The notes under the pieces are model-generated. The model had not been told where the DNA came from. It did no database searches and saw only the letters and a program-made list of their open reading frames with translations. Shown one piece after another: positions 42,187 to 53,105 of a stretch of 64,000 nt of DNA. Origin of the DNA: Areca catechu (lineage: Eukaryota; Streptophyta; Magnoliopsida; Arecales; Arecaceae); assembly GCA_021397845.1 (NCBI GenBank), contig CM038043.1, positions 125,966,013 to 126,030,012 of the forward strand. Direction: 5' to 3'. The position numbers were made by a program, and so were the translations under genes. Numbering within the stretch: the first letter of the stretch is position 1; every line of letters starts with the position of its first letter.

Positions 42187-42855
42187 AACTCTTCAATTTT
42201 CATCAAAATTTCTCAAAAAAAAATTGATTTATAAATTCTCAAATATGTTTAAAGCTTATTTTTCTAAATTTTATCAATTTTTTTAAATTTTACCGAATTT
42301 TATTTTGGCTAATTTTTTTTGGAGGTCGACACTTAGGATTTCGGAGGTCGACACTTGGGGTCGACCCCTGAAATTTTTGAGGTCGACACTTGGACGGAAA
42401 ACGTCTTTTTAAAACCCGTCCGCAAGCCTCTTTTTCTCCATTTCTTTCCATTTCTCCTTCGTGTGGTCCCCCTCCAACTTCCCTAAAGCTCTAAACAGTG
42501 GATTTCCAACCCTCTCCTTCCTCTTTTCGGGTAATCTTCTCCTCTCCTCTTGTTTTCTTTTGAACCAAACCGTTTTTGATCGTGTTCTTTGTTTTTGGAC
42601 AACCGAAGCTTTTGCCTCTATCTACCCTCAAATATCGGTTGTTTTTTAATTGAAATCACTTTTTTCTTTCCTCCGTTTCTTGCATTTCTTCCATTTACTC
42701 TCGATTTTCTCCATTTTCACAAACCCTATCTTACCGTTTCACCATTTCTTCTTTTGCTCAACCCGTGAACCTCTCTTCTCCTCTCTTTTCTTGGTTCCTT
42801 CCCTCTTAGCTCTGCATTACCCTACTTCTCCCTAATTTACCCCTCTTCCATCCAT
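42187..42855 (+). promoter_or_regulatory. S2 pol-to-env-ORF spacer with GTCGAC cluster and TATA-like box
   Basis: AT-rich at first, then four exact GTCGAC cores (42322-42390) in AGGTCGACACTTGG contexts, then TTTTTAAAAC at 42405-42414, then CT-rich sequence to the ATG at 42856. Reverse-complement AACGG words (ACCGTT) occur near 42568 and 42732. The motif type is that of the S2 LTR, not of S1 or S3. Promoter activity is my inference. Confidence 0.5.
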
Positions 42856-44616
42856 ATGGGTCCAAGAAAGCACTTGGCAATAAGAAAAAGGAGAATGGAA
42901 CAAGGCCAAAGTAGCACTGAGCGACGAAGAAAGGTCAGACATGAGCGTGAGCCATCCCCAGAGCCACCTGCACCAGTGCCAGCCAGCTTAGTACGGAAGA
43001 GCATTGCGAGCGGGAGACGTGTAGATATACCTTTCTAGGATCAGCATCACTTTTTTATAGGAGATGTGCTGAGAGATACAGGTCTGGTTCACTTCTGCAC
43101 GATGACTGAGAGATTCTACCCAGACCTCATCAGGGAGTTCTATGCATCCATGGCTACTGATGGCATTGGATGGTCAGCTATCTTTCGTGGGATCGAGATT
43201 CCAATGACACCGGAGGTCATCAGTCATGTTTGGAGGATTCCACTTCATGGCACAGCTGCCACTTCTATCAACGACAGAGAGCGCGCCTTCAGATGTATCT
43301 TAGAGCGCGAGGATGTTAGCGGCATTTCCATAGTAGCCGCTAACCAGCTTTCACTGGAGATGAGAGTGCTGCATCATATCATCGCTCGCATCTTGATTCC
43401 AAAGAGCGGGAGATTCGACTTTATTACTGAGCGTGAGCTGGTGTTGATGGTGTCCCTGAGACAACGGACTCCCATCAACCTTCCCAGGATCATGCTTCAG
43501 CAGATGGGTGAGGCAGCATCTCATAGGAGACTAGTTTAGCCATATGGTATGGGGCTGACACAGTTATTTAGAGAGTATGGAGTATCATTTGATGGTATAC
43601 CTTTTAGTCAGCTGCAGCATACTGATATATATGCAGAGAAATCCCTGTATAGGATGGGATTTCGACTGATTGGTGACCGTTGGATGCGACGAGAGTCTGG
43701 CCAGGAGCCAGATGAGGAGGATGAGATTCGAGCTGCTGAGGCAGGGCCTTCAGAGCCTACTGATCATGGTACACCTCCTCGCCCAGCACCAGAGTCAGAG
43801 ACTGCGGAGCCTGAGCCATTCATGCCACCACCCTCATCAGCTCCAGCACCTACTGCTACTGCTACACCACGGAGGACTACATCGAGCATATCAGACTTTG
43901 AGCAGAGAGTGACTGATCACATTTCAGAGGTCCGGACAGAGATTGCTGGTGTACGACAGGAGCTACATGGTCTGCGGATCCACACAGATATGCGCAATGG
44001 AGCTCTCTTAGCTAGTGTAGATGCAAGATTCCGACAGATCCTCAGCCTACTGAGATTAGCATTACCACCAGGGACTGTAGATCCGACAGTACCTCCTCCA
44101 CATTCTAATGATGATGATGATGACTCCAGTGGATACAGTAACAGTGATGGAGATCAGCCTGGAGCAGGTAGCTCTGATGTTCCACCTACCGATCCGATTC
44201 CAGAGATTCCCCCTTCTGCTGATCCTCCTTCTACTGATCTTCCCAGTACTGATCCTCCAGCTACAGATGTGCCAGTAGATACTGAGATTACTGAGTCACT
44301 TTTTAAGACTATTACAGGGATTCCGGATGATAGAGATGAGCATACAGAGATAGATATTGATGATCCCACTGCTTATGAGCTTGTCAGCAGGCACACTCCA
44401 GCTCAGTCTACTCAGCATTCTGATCCATCTACTCATTCTGCTACTGCTTCTGTTAGGACACCTGTGGAGTCTTTTCCTCGGACCTATAGATCTCGTAGGA
44501 CTACCCCTAGGTCTGGTCCCTCTCTGAGGACTCAAAGTCTCACTCATAGGACTCCAAAATCCTCATCTAGGATCTTGGCTCCTATCTCTTTTGATATACC
44601 TTCTGATGAGGAGTAG
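42856..44616 (+). pseudogene. S2 env-position ORF, 587 codons with two in-frame TAG stops
   Basis: One frame spans 42856-44616, broken only at 43036-43038 and 43537-43539. The N-terminus is basic (Arg/Lys clusters). Residues of about 70-270 form a globular alpha/beta region resembling the putative plant transposon protein domain seen in extra ORFs of SIRE and Athila elements. Then come an acidic linker, a short coiled coil (about 355-400), a run of five Asp, and a Pro/Ser/Thr-Asp-Pro repeat tail. I see no convincing signal peptide or membrane segment, so calling it an envelope rests on position only. Confidence 0.75.
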
Positions 44617-45298
44617 CCTCATAGATTTGCTTGATGTATGATGTACTAGTTTACTTTGTATGATCTGATGTATCAGTGTTTTGTGCTTACTATGTAATCA
44701 ATTTTGTAACTGAATACACTCATTTATATACTTATCTATATTATGATATTTTACTGTCTGATACCAGCTCTTAGCATTTATCCTTTTAAACCCTCAAGTT
44801 AGCATGTTTTTGTTATATCGAATGCACAAATTGAGGGGGAGCATGTATCTTATGCAACTAAGTACTTCATTGTAATGGAACATAATTTTCTTTAATATAT
44901 CTTTTACTACAAAGAATGCACTTTTTGATTCTTGACAAAAAGGGGGAGTATGGTAAAGTTTGTAAAGTATATATGGTAAAGTATAGTAAAGCTATTATGG
45001 TTCTTATCTTTTTGACTCATGAGAATGTTTTCACAAAAAGAAAGAAGTAGATGAAAAGTGGTAAAGTATAGTAAAGTATATATGGTTCTTATGACTCTTT
45101 CATAGAGTATAGTAAAGCTATTATGGTTCTTAACCTTTTTGAATCATGAGAATGTTTTCACAAAAAGAAAAAAAAAATAGATGAAAAGTAAAATTTTTAT
45201 GATATACTCATGTATGTGAGGTTTCTTTGAAGATTTTTATTATTGCTATATTTTGCTTTTGGACTTAATTGCATATATACTCAAGGTTTTGTCATCAT
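44617..45298 (+). other. S2 3' untranslated region with duplicated block and two extra polypurine tracts
   Basis: Contains GAGGGGGAGCATG (near 44832) and AAAAAGGGGGAGTATGG (near 44937) besides the real primer at the LTR. A block of about 80 bp holding AGTATAGTAAAGCTATTATGG and GAATGTTTTCACAAAAAGAAA is repeated (about 44980-45060 and 45105-45190), with smaller GTAAAGTATA repeats between. Confidence 0.75.
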
Positions 45299-45313
45299 CA
45301 AAAAGGGGGAGAT
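45299..45313 (+). promoter_or_regulatory. S2 polypurine tract
   Basis: AAAAAGGGGGAGAT immediately precedes the 3' LTR start TGTTGG, the expected plus-strand primer. Confidence 0.9.
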
Positions 45314-46808
45314 TGTTGGCTTTGGCTCCTTAGTTTTGATGATTAACAAAAGGTTGAGTATATGTTTGGACTAATGTTTCATTTCAAGATAAAGTTTCAG
45401 GACTTAGGTTATTCAAAAAGAGTATCAAGAGTACAATGATGAAACCAAGCTTGCTTGATTTTGGAAAGAGCTTTTCTACCTTGAACAAGATCAAATTTCT
45501 CATATTGGACCTTATTAATTAAGAAGCAATTGACAAAAGAAACAAAGGCTTAGAGAAACTCAAGCATGGCACACACCTCTCTAGAGTTTCAAAAAGTTTT
45601 AGACCAGAGGTCAACCCCTAGAGGTCGACACCTTGCCAAAGGTCGACCACCAGAGGTCGACTCATGAAGAAAAGAAAAGTTCAGCTAGGCCAGCACGGCA
45701 AAATCTTAGTGGCACGCTCCAGAGGTCGACCACCAGAGGTCGACACTTGTCTAGAGGTCGACACCAGAGGTCGACTCATCGCCTGAGAATTCAAACTGGG
45801 CAGAACTATGGTTTTCTGGATTTTTTTCTAAGATAAACTGGAGGTTGACACTTGATCCAGAGGTCAACTCATGAGGTCGACTCATGGCATAACGGCTAGT
45901 TTTTCTGAACTTTTGATTTGATTTCTAACAGCCATAAACGGCCATATTTTTGATTCTAACGGTCTTGTGGAGTTGTTTCAGCTTGAATGAGGTATTTAAC
46001 CTCCTCCTAACTTCAAAAAAGACAAGGAGACAAAGTGAAAAAGAAGAGAGTGAAAGTACAAAGCCTTCAATCAATTCTAAGCCAAAAAGAGTAAGAAAAC
46101 CAAGAGATTCCTTAGCCAAAAGCTTTCCATCTTTGAGGAATCCAACTTTCAAGTCTTTGACATTTAGTGAGGTCCAAGATTCCAAGAGAAAGGCTTGAAG
46201 AGTCTCCAACAAGAGCTACATCGAATTACTTTTGCTCAAAAAGGAGTTTGTCTTGTTTTTATTCATTGTATTCATATTCTATTTGTGGTAGCCTAGTTTC
46301 AAGGGAATTTGAAACTAGTGTGAGGTTTGTTGGTGAGCCAATTGTTAAAACCAACTAGGGTTGCTTGTAAGCCCGAAGCCAAAATAAGTGTGTGAGGTTT
46401 GTTGGTGAGCCAATTATTAAAACCAACTAGGGTTGCTTGTAAGCCCGAAGCCAAAACAAGTGTGTGAGGTTTGTTGGTGAGCCAATTATTAAAACCAACT
46501 AGGTTTTGACTTGTGAGCCTTGTAAAACAAGTCGGCTATAATCTAGAGAAGATTATAGTGAAAATTCCCAAGTGGAGCTTGGGGAGTGGATGTAGGTGCT
46601 AGGTGCACCGAACCACTATACTTCTTGTGTGTTTGCATTGCTAAAGACTCTTCTTTTGCTCTTTAATTGTTGTTATCTTTCATTGCTTCCGTTGCACAAT
46701 TACTTGAGCACTATCACTCTTCACTTTTGAACTTGATAGTACATATATTACTTTAATTTTTAAAATACCCAATTCACCCCCCCTCTTGGGCACCATATAT
46801 GGGCAACA
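45314..46808 (+). repeat. S2 3' LTR (1495 bp)
   Basis: About 37 bases longer than the 5' LTR, mainly because the TTTGTTGGTGAGCC tandem block (46321-46505) has a third, partial unit. Other differences are scattered substitutions. Confidence 0.93.
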
Positions 46809-46813
46809 CTAAT

Positions 46814-47290
46814 TTTATCACTGAATGTACCATTCCTGAAAAGAACCCAAAGAAGAAGATCTAATGCTCGAAGTCCCCAAGAACCAATGGATGATGTATG
46901 TGGATGAGACTCAAATACTAATGGCTCTGAGCAAGGCTCATACTTGTCAGCCTAGAAGGATGGGGCATCTAGTATGCCCTCCGATTTGAGTTCTCTTCTA
47001 CCAACAATGAAGCTAACTATAAGGCCTTAATTGCTAGCCTCGCCATCACCAAAGAATTGAAAGTTTGACACATGAAGGTCTACAGCTACTCTTGGCTCAT
47101 GGTAAGCTACATTCTGAACGAGTATGAGGCTCAAGAAGAAAACATGAAATACTATCTCCAAAAGGCTGACCTGATTTTGGTCTTTTATAGTTTTAATATT
47201 TAGCAAATTTTCATAAAGGAGAATGTTCAGGTTGACACCCTATCTAAGCTTGCTACATCTATGTCCAATGACTTGTGTATGCAAGTCTTC
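46814..47290 (+). pseudogene. T2 second RNase H remnant
   Basis: Resumes after the S2 target duplication. The Asn-Asn-Glu-Ala-Asn-Tyr-Lys-Ala block (catalytic Glu region) and the terminal Asp-x-Leu-Ser-Lys-Leu-Ala block are recognisable. Catalytic positions are partly lost. Confidence 0.7.
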
Positions 47291-47299
47291 TTTTAAGTT

Positions 47300-48380
47300 T
47301 TGGAGGAGCTCAACATCAATAAGCTAATATTAGTGCTCCAAATAGATACTAAACCTTGCCAGATGGATCCACTCATCCAGTATCTCCATAATGGGAGCCT
47401 TCCCCAAGATAGAGAGGAAGCCAGTAAGATACAAAATCGAGCCTCCAAGTTTATACTCTATGAAGAGAGATTCTATAAGAAGAAAATTTTCCAACCCTTA
47501 TTGAAATGCTTACGTCCCTCTGAAGCAAGCTATGCCCTCCAAGAAGTTCATGAAGGAACTTGCAGCAACCACTTGGGGGCAGGGCTTTATCCCTCAAAAT
47601 CCTGAGATAAGGATATTATTGGCCCATCATCGAATAAGATGCAAAGGACATAGTCTGGAAGTGTGATCGGTGCTAGCACTACTCCAATATACAACAAATG
47701 CCAACTGCTCCGCTCACTCTCTTAAGTGCACCATGGCCTTTGCTCAATGGGATATGGATATATTGGGACCTTTTTCCTGGCCACTAGAGGATGTAAGTTT
47801 TTATTTGTGGTGATCGATTACTTCACTAAGTGGATAGAGGTCAAACTACTTGCTAAAATTATCGAGACTAAAGTCAAAGACTTCATCTGGAAGTTCATAA
47901 TGTTTTATTTCTATAGACCATCCCCAAGCTAATAGGGAGGCCAAAGTTGATAACCAAATTCTCTTATAGAGGTTGAAGATGCACCTGGATCGAGCAAAAG
48001 GATGGTGGGCAAATAAGCTATATCACGTCCTTTAGGCTTGCCAAACTACACAAAGGACTCCAATAAGCGAAACCTCCTTTAATATTGCCTTCGGTACCGA
48101 AGCTGTCATCCCTATGGAAGCTGAATTCCCATCACCAAGGATGGAAAATCTTGATGAAGGTAGCAACTCTAAATGACTTCGGGCAAACCTGGGCTTGCTG
48201 GAGGAAGTTCGGGAGCATGTTACTGTAAAAATAGCCACTTATCGACAGAGGGTCACCTACTATCACAATGCTCGCATTTGGGATAAGTTTTTTAAAGCTA
48301 GGGATCTAGTTTCGAAGAGAGCCAAAGTATCCTAGCATACTCATCAAGAAAAGCTCTCCCCGAATTTGAAGGGGCCATAT
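47300..48380 (+). pseudogene. T2 integrase remnant with internal deletion
   Basis: The frame 47300-47605 holds the integrase N-terminus. The first catalytic Asp is in Ile-Asp-Tyr-Phe-Thr-Lys-Trp at about 47815. Near 47905 the sequence jumps to His-Pro-Gln-Ala, skipping about 100 bases with the second catalytic Asp. The C-terminal domain runs to 48380, where C1 inserted. Confidence 0.8.
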
Positions 48381-50610
48381 TGTTAGATGTATGCCCTGAA
48401 AGCCATGTTGGCTTGACACATTATAATTTTTAGGGCATTAACTTTGTATTTATTTTTTTTATTAATAAAGGGCATTAGTTTCATTTATATTATTGTGTCT
48501 ATGAATCGTCCATGGAGTTAATGGACAATGATACACATTCTCAAGAGTTGAGAATCTGAGGCATGTATCTTTATAGATTAACTTTTAAAGGCTCCCGATT
48601 GTTGGAATATCACGAGGATGGTGATTGATTCATAAAAATCGGTGCACATATCACTTTCCTTTTAGGGTGATGAGTCTCTGACCTATAGTGTGGTGACATT
48701 GGAGTGAGAGTGCAGGTAGTTGATAGAGATCAACGGTACTGAGCGTGACCAATTACAGGAAGTTATACGGATGACTACTCACTCGTCGATAACTTCCTGA
48801 TGCTGTAGTTGTGTGAATAGTTTCTTAACCTAGAGTGTCTCGGCTACTCATAATAAGGTTGCTGTAGTTTGACAGCACAATCATATGGTTCCTATCCATA
48901 CGGGACCTTGCGGTGTTCGTTGGCTGCAGTAAGTTTATTATAGGAGTAGGGTGTTCACTTGTAGGGATCTATCAGCCTTAGTAGTAAAAGTATAATCCTA
49001 TACAAGATTAATGAGACTAAGTCCAGAAGTCTATGACCATAGCAGAGTGATAATGAAAAGGTGTTTTCATTAATATCACAATTGGACTTGAGTCAATTAG
49101 GTTAAACATATGACTGATCGGTTTGACGAGTATCCGTAACCAACATCATGTCGGGATTATGATAGAAGAACTGAATCACATGGTAACTACACTTAGGGGT
49201 TCCAATCTTATTCTGCTAGGTTGTCACTACATACTGCTAGGTGTCACTAGTGGATTATGAGAGCCCGTTAGGATCATTCTCGGATCGATGATCCTAATTA
49301 GGGTTGAGCTGAAATTGTTTCAGTCCATCAAAAGGAGTTTCGATGATGTATAATGAAGATTATAACATGTCTCATTACTAGACAGGATAGGACCTGAGGG
49401 GTCACATACATTAGGAGCTCAAGTAACCAATCAGCAAATCAATTTGGACTTAATTGTAAGTGTTACAATTAATATTTGACCTAATTATAAATGTTATAAT
49501 TAACTAATTATGGATTAATTATTAATTAAATTAAATTAGATTTAATTTAATTAAGTTAAACTCAATTAATTAATCCTAATTGATTCGGGTCAATGTCTGC
49601 TTCAAAAGGATTTGATCGGATTTAAAATCGACTTCAGTATGACTGTAAAATCACTTAATTTGGACCAAATACCTAGAGTCCATTTTGACTGGGACTCTCT
49701 CTCCTTGTCTCCCCTTCCCTCTACATGCCATCTTGTGGACCCCTTGTCTTTGGATGAAAAAAGAGTTTTGGCATGAAATATGAGGTGCAAATAATGTTTT
49801 AGCATGGAGAAATTAAGAGAGGGAAGAGTCCTTCTCTTCCACTCCTCTTAATTTTCAAGAGATTGAAATTAAACACCGATCTTTTATTTTTATGGGATGG
49901 GAGATATTAAATTTAAATGGGAGACTTTTATCGTGATTTATAAAAAAGGGAGAAGAGAGAGGGGTGGCTGAACTACACACCTTTACCGTGAATTAATTTG
50001 GGCATCCTCTCTTCTCTTGGGCATCCTCTCCAGAGGTTCTCTCTCCTGGTGCCAGGTTCCTTTCTCTCCTTTCTATTTATTTCCTTCTTCCTTCTATAAG
50101 ATCTAGAGAGATGCTCTACTAGAGAAGGAAGAGAGGAAAGGGTCCAAGGTCTTGTAGATCTAAAATTGCAAGATAAAAGCCGAAAGTAGGTACGGATTCG
50201 GATCGGCACAGTTCTTAAAGTAGGTGGTTTGCTGAAAGATGAGAGGGCTGCAAGGATCTAGCAATCTGGTGCCCTCTATGACTTGGTTGCAAGAGCTTCG
50301 TGTGGATACCAGTAGAGGCCGTGAGATTGCGCGGCTTCGACAGAATCCCGATTTTTAGTAGCGAATCTGCACGCTTTCAGAGTAGGCCCGGATAGCGATC
50401 CAGGTAAGTATTTTGTACTCAAAATAATTTTTTTTTCAAATATGATATTTTTCTCATGTTATGCAACATGTTAGAAATTTATAATAAATAAATTATATTT
50501 ATTTATGAATTGCATGATTAGATATAAATTATTTTTATATCTGCTTTCACTGCGACAAGCTGCTGATGCCTGTTTAATTGCAATTTCTTGTTCCTGGGAG
50601 AATATCAACA
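48381..50610 (+). repeat. C1 5' LTR (2230 bp)
   Basis: It starts TGTTAGATGTATGCC and ends GAATATCAACA, directly before the primer site. The end is set by the primer site; the second LTR is not in the window. It contains AT-rich inverted words near 49490-49580 (TTAATTAAATTAAATT-like). Confidence 0.85.
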
Positions 50611-50611
50611 A

Positions 50612-50623
50612 TGGTATCAGAGC
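50612..50623 (+). promoter_or_regulatory. C1 primer-binding site
   Basis: TGGTATCAGAGC one base after the LTR end. Confidence 0.93.
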
Positions 50624-52216
50624 TGCAGTTCTCTCTTTAACATGCATGCATGAGAATCTAATCTGAAAAATATTCAGATCAGTTAGAAAGATTATGATTT
50701 TTCGGATCTATGTTGAACATTAGATTGTTCTAGCATAGAATTTAATGTTTTGAAAAATTATTTTTGAAATTAAAATCATAATTTTCAGATTTGAAATTAA
50801 ATTTAATAATCTGAAATTAAATTGATCAAGGTTGCACAAAGTGACATAAGGTTGTCCTGCTATAGGGTTTATCCCCTATAGTGCAAAGGTTGTCCTACTT
50901 TGATGTATACCGATTTTGAAAAAGGGTTTTCAAAAGGGTTTTGATCGATTTATGATTATGTTTGTTGTTGTATGAGATGCACAAAATTAGGGTTTAGATC
51001 TTAATATGATTTATGATCATAAGCCATTAAAATCATGCAATTAAATCTAATTTTAAAATTGATTTGATCAAGAAAATCAAATTAGGTGCATGAGGGTTTG
51101 GGTTGAACAAATTAGGTCTAGAGATTGGGCTGCATGATTAGGGCTTGATTAGATCAACTAGTAACCCTAATATGATTTTAAGCAAGTGACTTAACCTAAT
51201 TGGATGATGATTAAGGTTAGGTCAAATGTGCTCAAAATTGGTTTAGATGTAGTCTGGTCAGATCGATTCATTTGGATCGATAAGTTAAGACCTAATTTGG
51301 CTCAGTGATGAGCCCAAATCATTAGATGACCTAATTGAATCTTATCAGTCAATTGGTGTCTAAGGAAGGTTTTGATCATGGTTTGCTAATTGGGACTAAC
51401 TCTTTCTTAACCAACTAGCTTGGTGGAAAGAGGGTATATTGGCAGAACCATTCCATGGATCAAACTGACCTGGCCAATTTGGTTGATTAAGTTTTCAAAA
51501 GGGTCACTTTCGATTTGAGTTCACCCATGCTGGTTAAATTAAGTCAAACATGAGATTGTGCTGACCTAATGTAATTTTAGTCAGACATGAGATTGTGCTG
51601 ACTGAATGTAATTGATTAGTCATTATTTGGCTGATCAATTTAGAAGAGATCTGAACCTAAGCTTCCAATAAATATTAAGTCATAGGTCTTCCACCATTGT
51701 AGGTGTGCGGGTGTCCTACTGGTGTTGATTATTCTCGGCTGGTTGCAGTGGCCTAGTTGCATTGGGAAGACACAACCACCCTATTAGGCATGAGATGTTG
51801 CTAGGCACTGATGGGGTTGGGACCAATAAACGGGTACGTTGAGGGACTCAATGATGGCTTTGTCTAGCAGGAATGGTGGGTCTGACTTAACTAATGATTG
51901 GACCAATAAACGGGCACATTGAGGTTCCTTGATTTAGAGATCAAGAGCTACAACTTGTATTAGATACATTGGACAAGAGTTGGCCACTTATTGGTGTAGC
52001 GTGTTACCAATAACCGGATATGGTGAGGTGCCACACATCGATGGGACCGTAGCAACCACTAAAAACCTAGAGTCGCAGGTTTTCACATCTCCACGGGGAG
52101 TGTGAGAGATCCAAGAAAATAGTGGGAGTTCTAAAATTATTTCTTAAAGACCCTAGAATAATTTTTATAATTAAGTATAAAGCATCTAATTTGAATCTTC
52201 TACTCTCCAGTTAACC
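50624..52216 (+). other. C1 long leader with hairpin and repeated blocks
   Basis: About 1.6 kb with no coding frame. CTATAGGG-TTTATC-CCCTATAG at 50860-50881 forms a perfect 8-bp stem, flanked on both sides by AGGTTGTCCT (50849 and 50886). Three ACCAATAAACGGGYAC-type blocks at 51821, 51901 and 52005 are imperfect repeats. Angela-type leaders are long and are thought to carry packaging and dimerisation signals. Confidence 0.65.
50860..50881 (+). promoter_or_regulatory. C1 leader stem-loop
   Basis: Perfect 8-bp stem with a 6-base loop, 237 bases after the primer site, flanked by direct repeats AGGTTGTCCT. Candidate packaging or dimerisation element by position. Confidence 0.5.
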
Positions 52217-53105
52217 ATGTCTGCTTCAAATCCCTTAGTCTGTATTCTAGAGACAAACCGACAAGTTGGCCTCAATTTTAAAGATTGGTTGAGAAACTTC
52301 AACATTATTTTGAGTTCTGAGAAGTTGGGCTATATGCTTGACCAGGAACCCCCTGTCTTACCGGACCATCCAAGTGCTCGTCAGACGACTGCACATGAGA
52401 AATGGATGGAAGATGATAATAAGGTTAAGTGTTATATGTTGGCCTCAATGTCAAATAATTGCAGAGCCAACATGAGGATATGCCAACTGCTAAATCAATT
52501 CTGATTCACCTACAAGAGTTATATGGTGAACAAAGTCGGATTGCATGCTTCGAAGTGTCAAAAAGGCTTTTTAATAACAAGATGCATGAAGGGCAGTCAA
52601 TACACGATCATTGTTTGACAATGATCAAGGACATCGAACAACTTGAGAAGCTGGGCATTCCTATTCATAAGGAGCTTCAAGTGGATTTGATCCTCCAGTC
52701 CTTGACTAGTTCATATACTCAATTTGTTATGAACTATAATATGAACAAGTTGAACTACACTTTGCCTAAATTATTGAACATGCTGGTAAGCAATGAGGGG
52801 ACCCTGAAAAGTTCAAGGGGCTCTATTTACTCTATGGAGCAGTCTTCCTCCAAAAGAAAGTCTACTTAGAAGAAGAAGAAACCTGCAAAGAAGCAGAAGA
52901 AGGAAAGCAAACAGAAGAAGAAGGACACTCCCAAGAAAGCCAAGATTAGCAAAGGGAAATGTTTCCACTGCAACATAGATGGCCACTGGAAAAGGAATTG
53001 TCCTCTCTACCTGGAAAGCCTGAAGAAACAGAAGGAGGTTGTACATTCTGAAGGTAAGCCTATGCTCGTTATTGAATCTACCCTAACGATTTCATCTACT
53101 TCTAG
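52217..53105 (+). pseudogene. gag: C1 gag with frameshift
   Basis: The ATG at 52217 opens the Angela-type gag (Asn-Phe-Lys-Asp-Trp near residue 20). The frame shifts near 52460 and continues to 52869 (TAG). A Lys-rich stretch and a CCHC knuckle (Cys-x2-Cys-x4-His-x4-Cys, 52962-53003) follow in the same frame. Confidence 0.82.

Larger units (their letters stand above)
35817..46808 (+). mobile_element. S2: complete SIRE-type Ty1/copia element with env-position ORF
   Basis: Both LTRs are present (35817-37274, 45314-46808) with a perfect CTAAT target duplication (35812-35816, 46809-46813). Order: LTR, tRNA-Met primer site, gag, pol (protease, integrase, RT, RNase H), GTCGAC motif cluster, long extra ORF, polypurine tracts, LTR. 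Integrase before RT marks Ty1/copia; the extra ORF after pol and long gag coiled coil mark the SIRE/Maximus lineage. Four in-frame stops disable pol and the extra ORF, and the LTRs differ at a few percent of positions, so it is fairly young but dead. Confidence 0.95.
30841..48380 (+). mobile_element. T2: decayed Tat-lineage Ty3/gypsy element hosting S1, S2 and C1
   Basis: Plus-strand fragments in canonical order are gag (30860-32270), protease (32420-33079), RT (34493-35440), RNase H (35441-35811, 46814-47290) and integrase (47300-48380). Each gap is filled by an insertion whose flanks rejoin T2. Stops every 20-50 codons and one deletion in integrase show long decay. The 5' LTR is not recognised; the 3' end lies beyond C1. 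Confidence 0.85.

Noticed and set aside
42856..44616. True viral envelope glycoprotein
   Set aside because: No signal peptide, membrane helix or cysteine-rich ectodomain can be seen. Only position suggests env.
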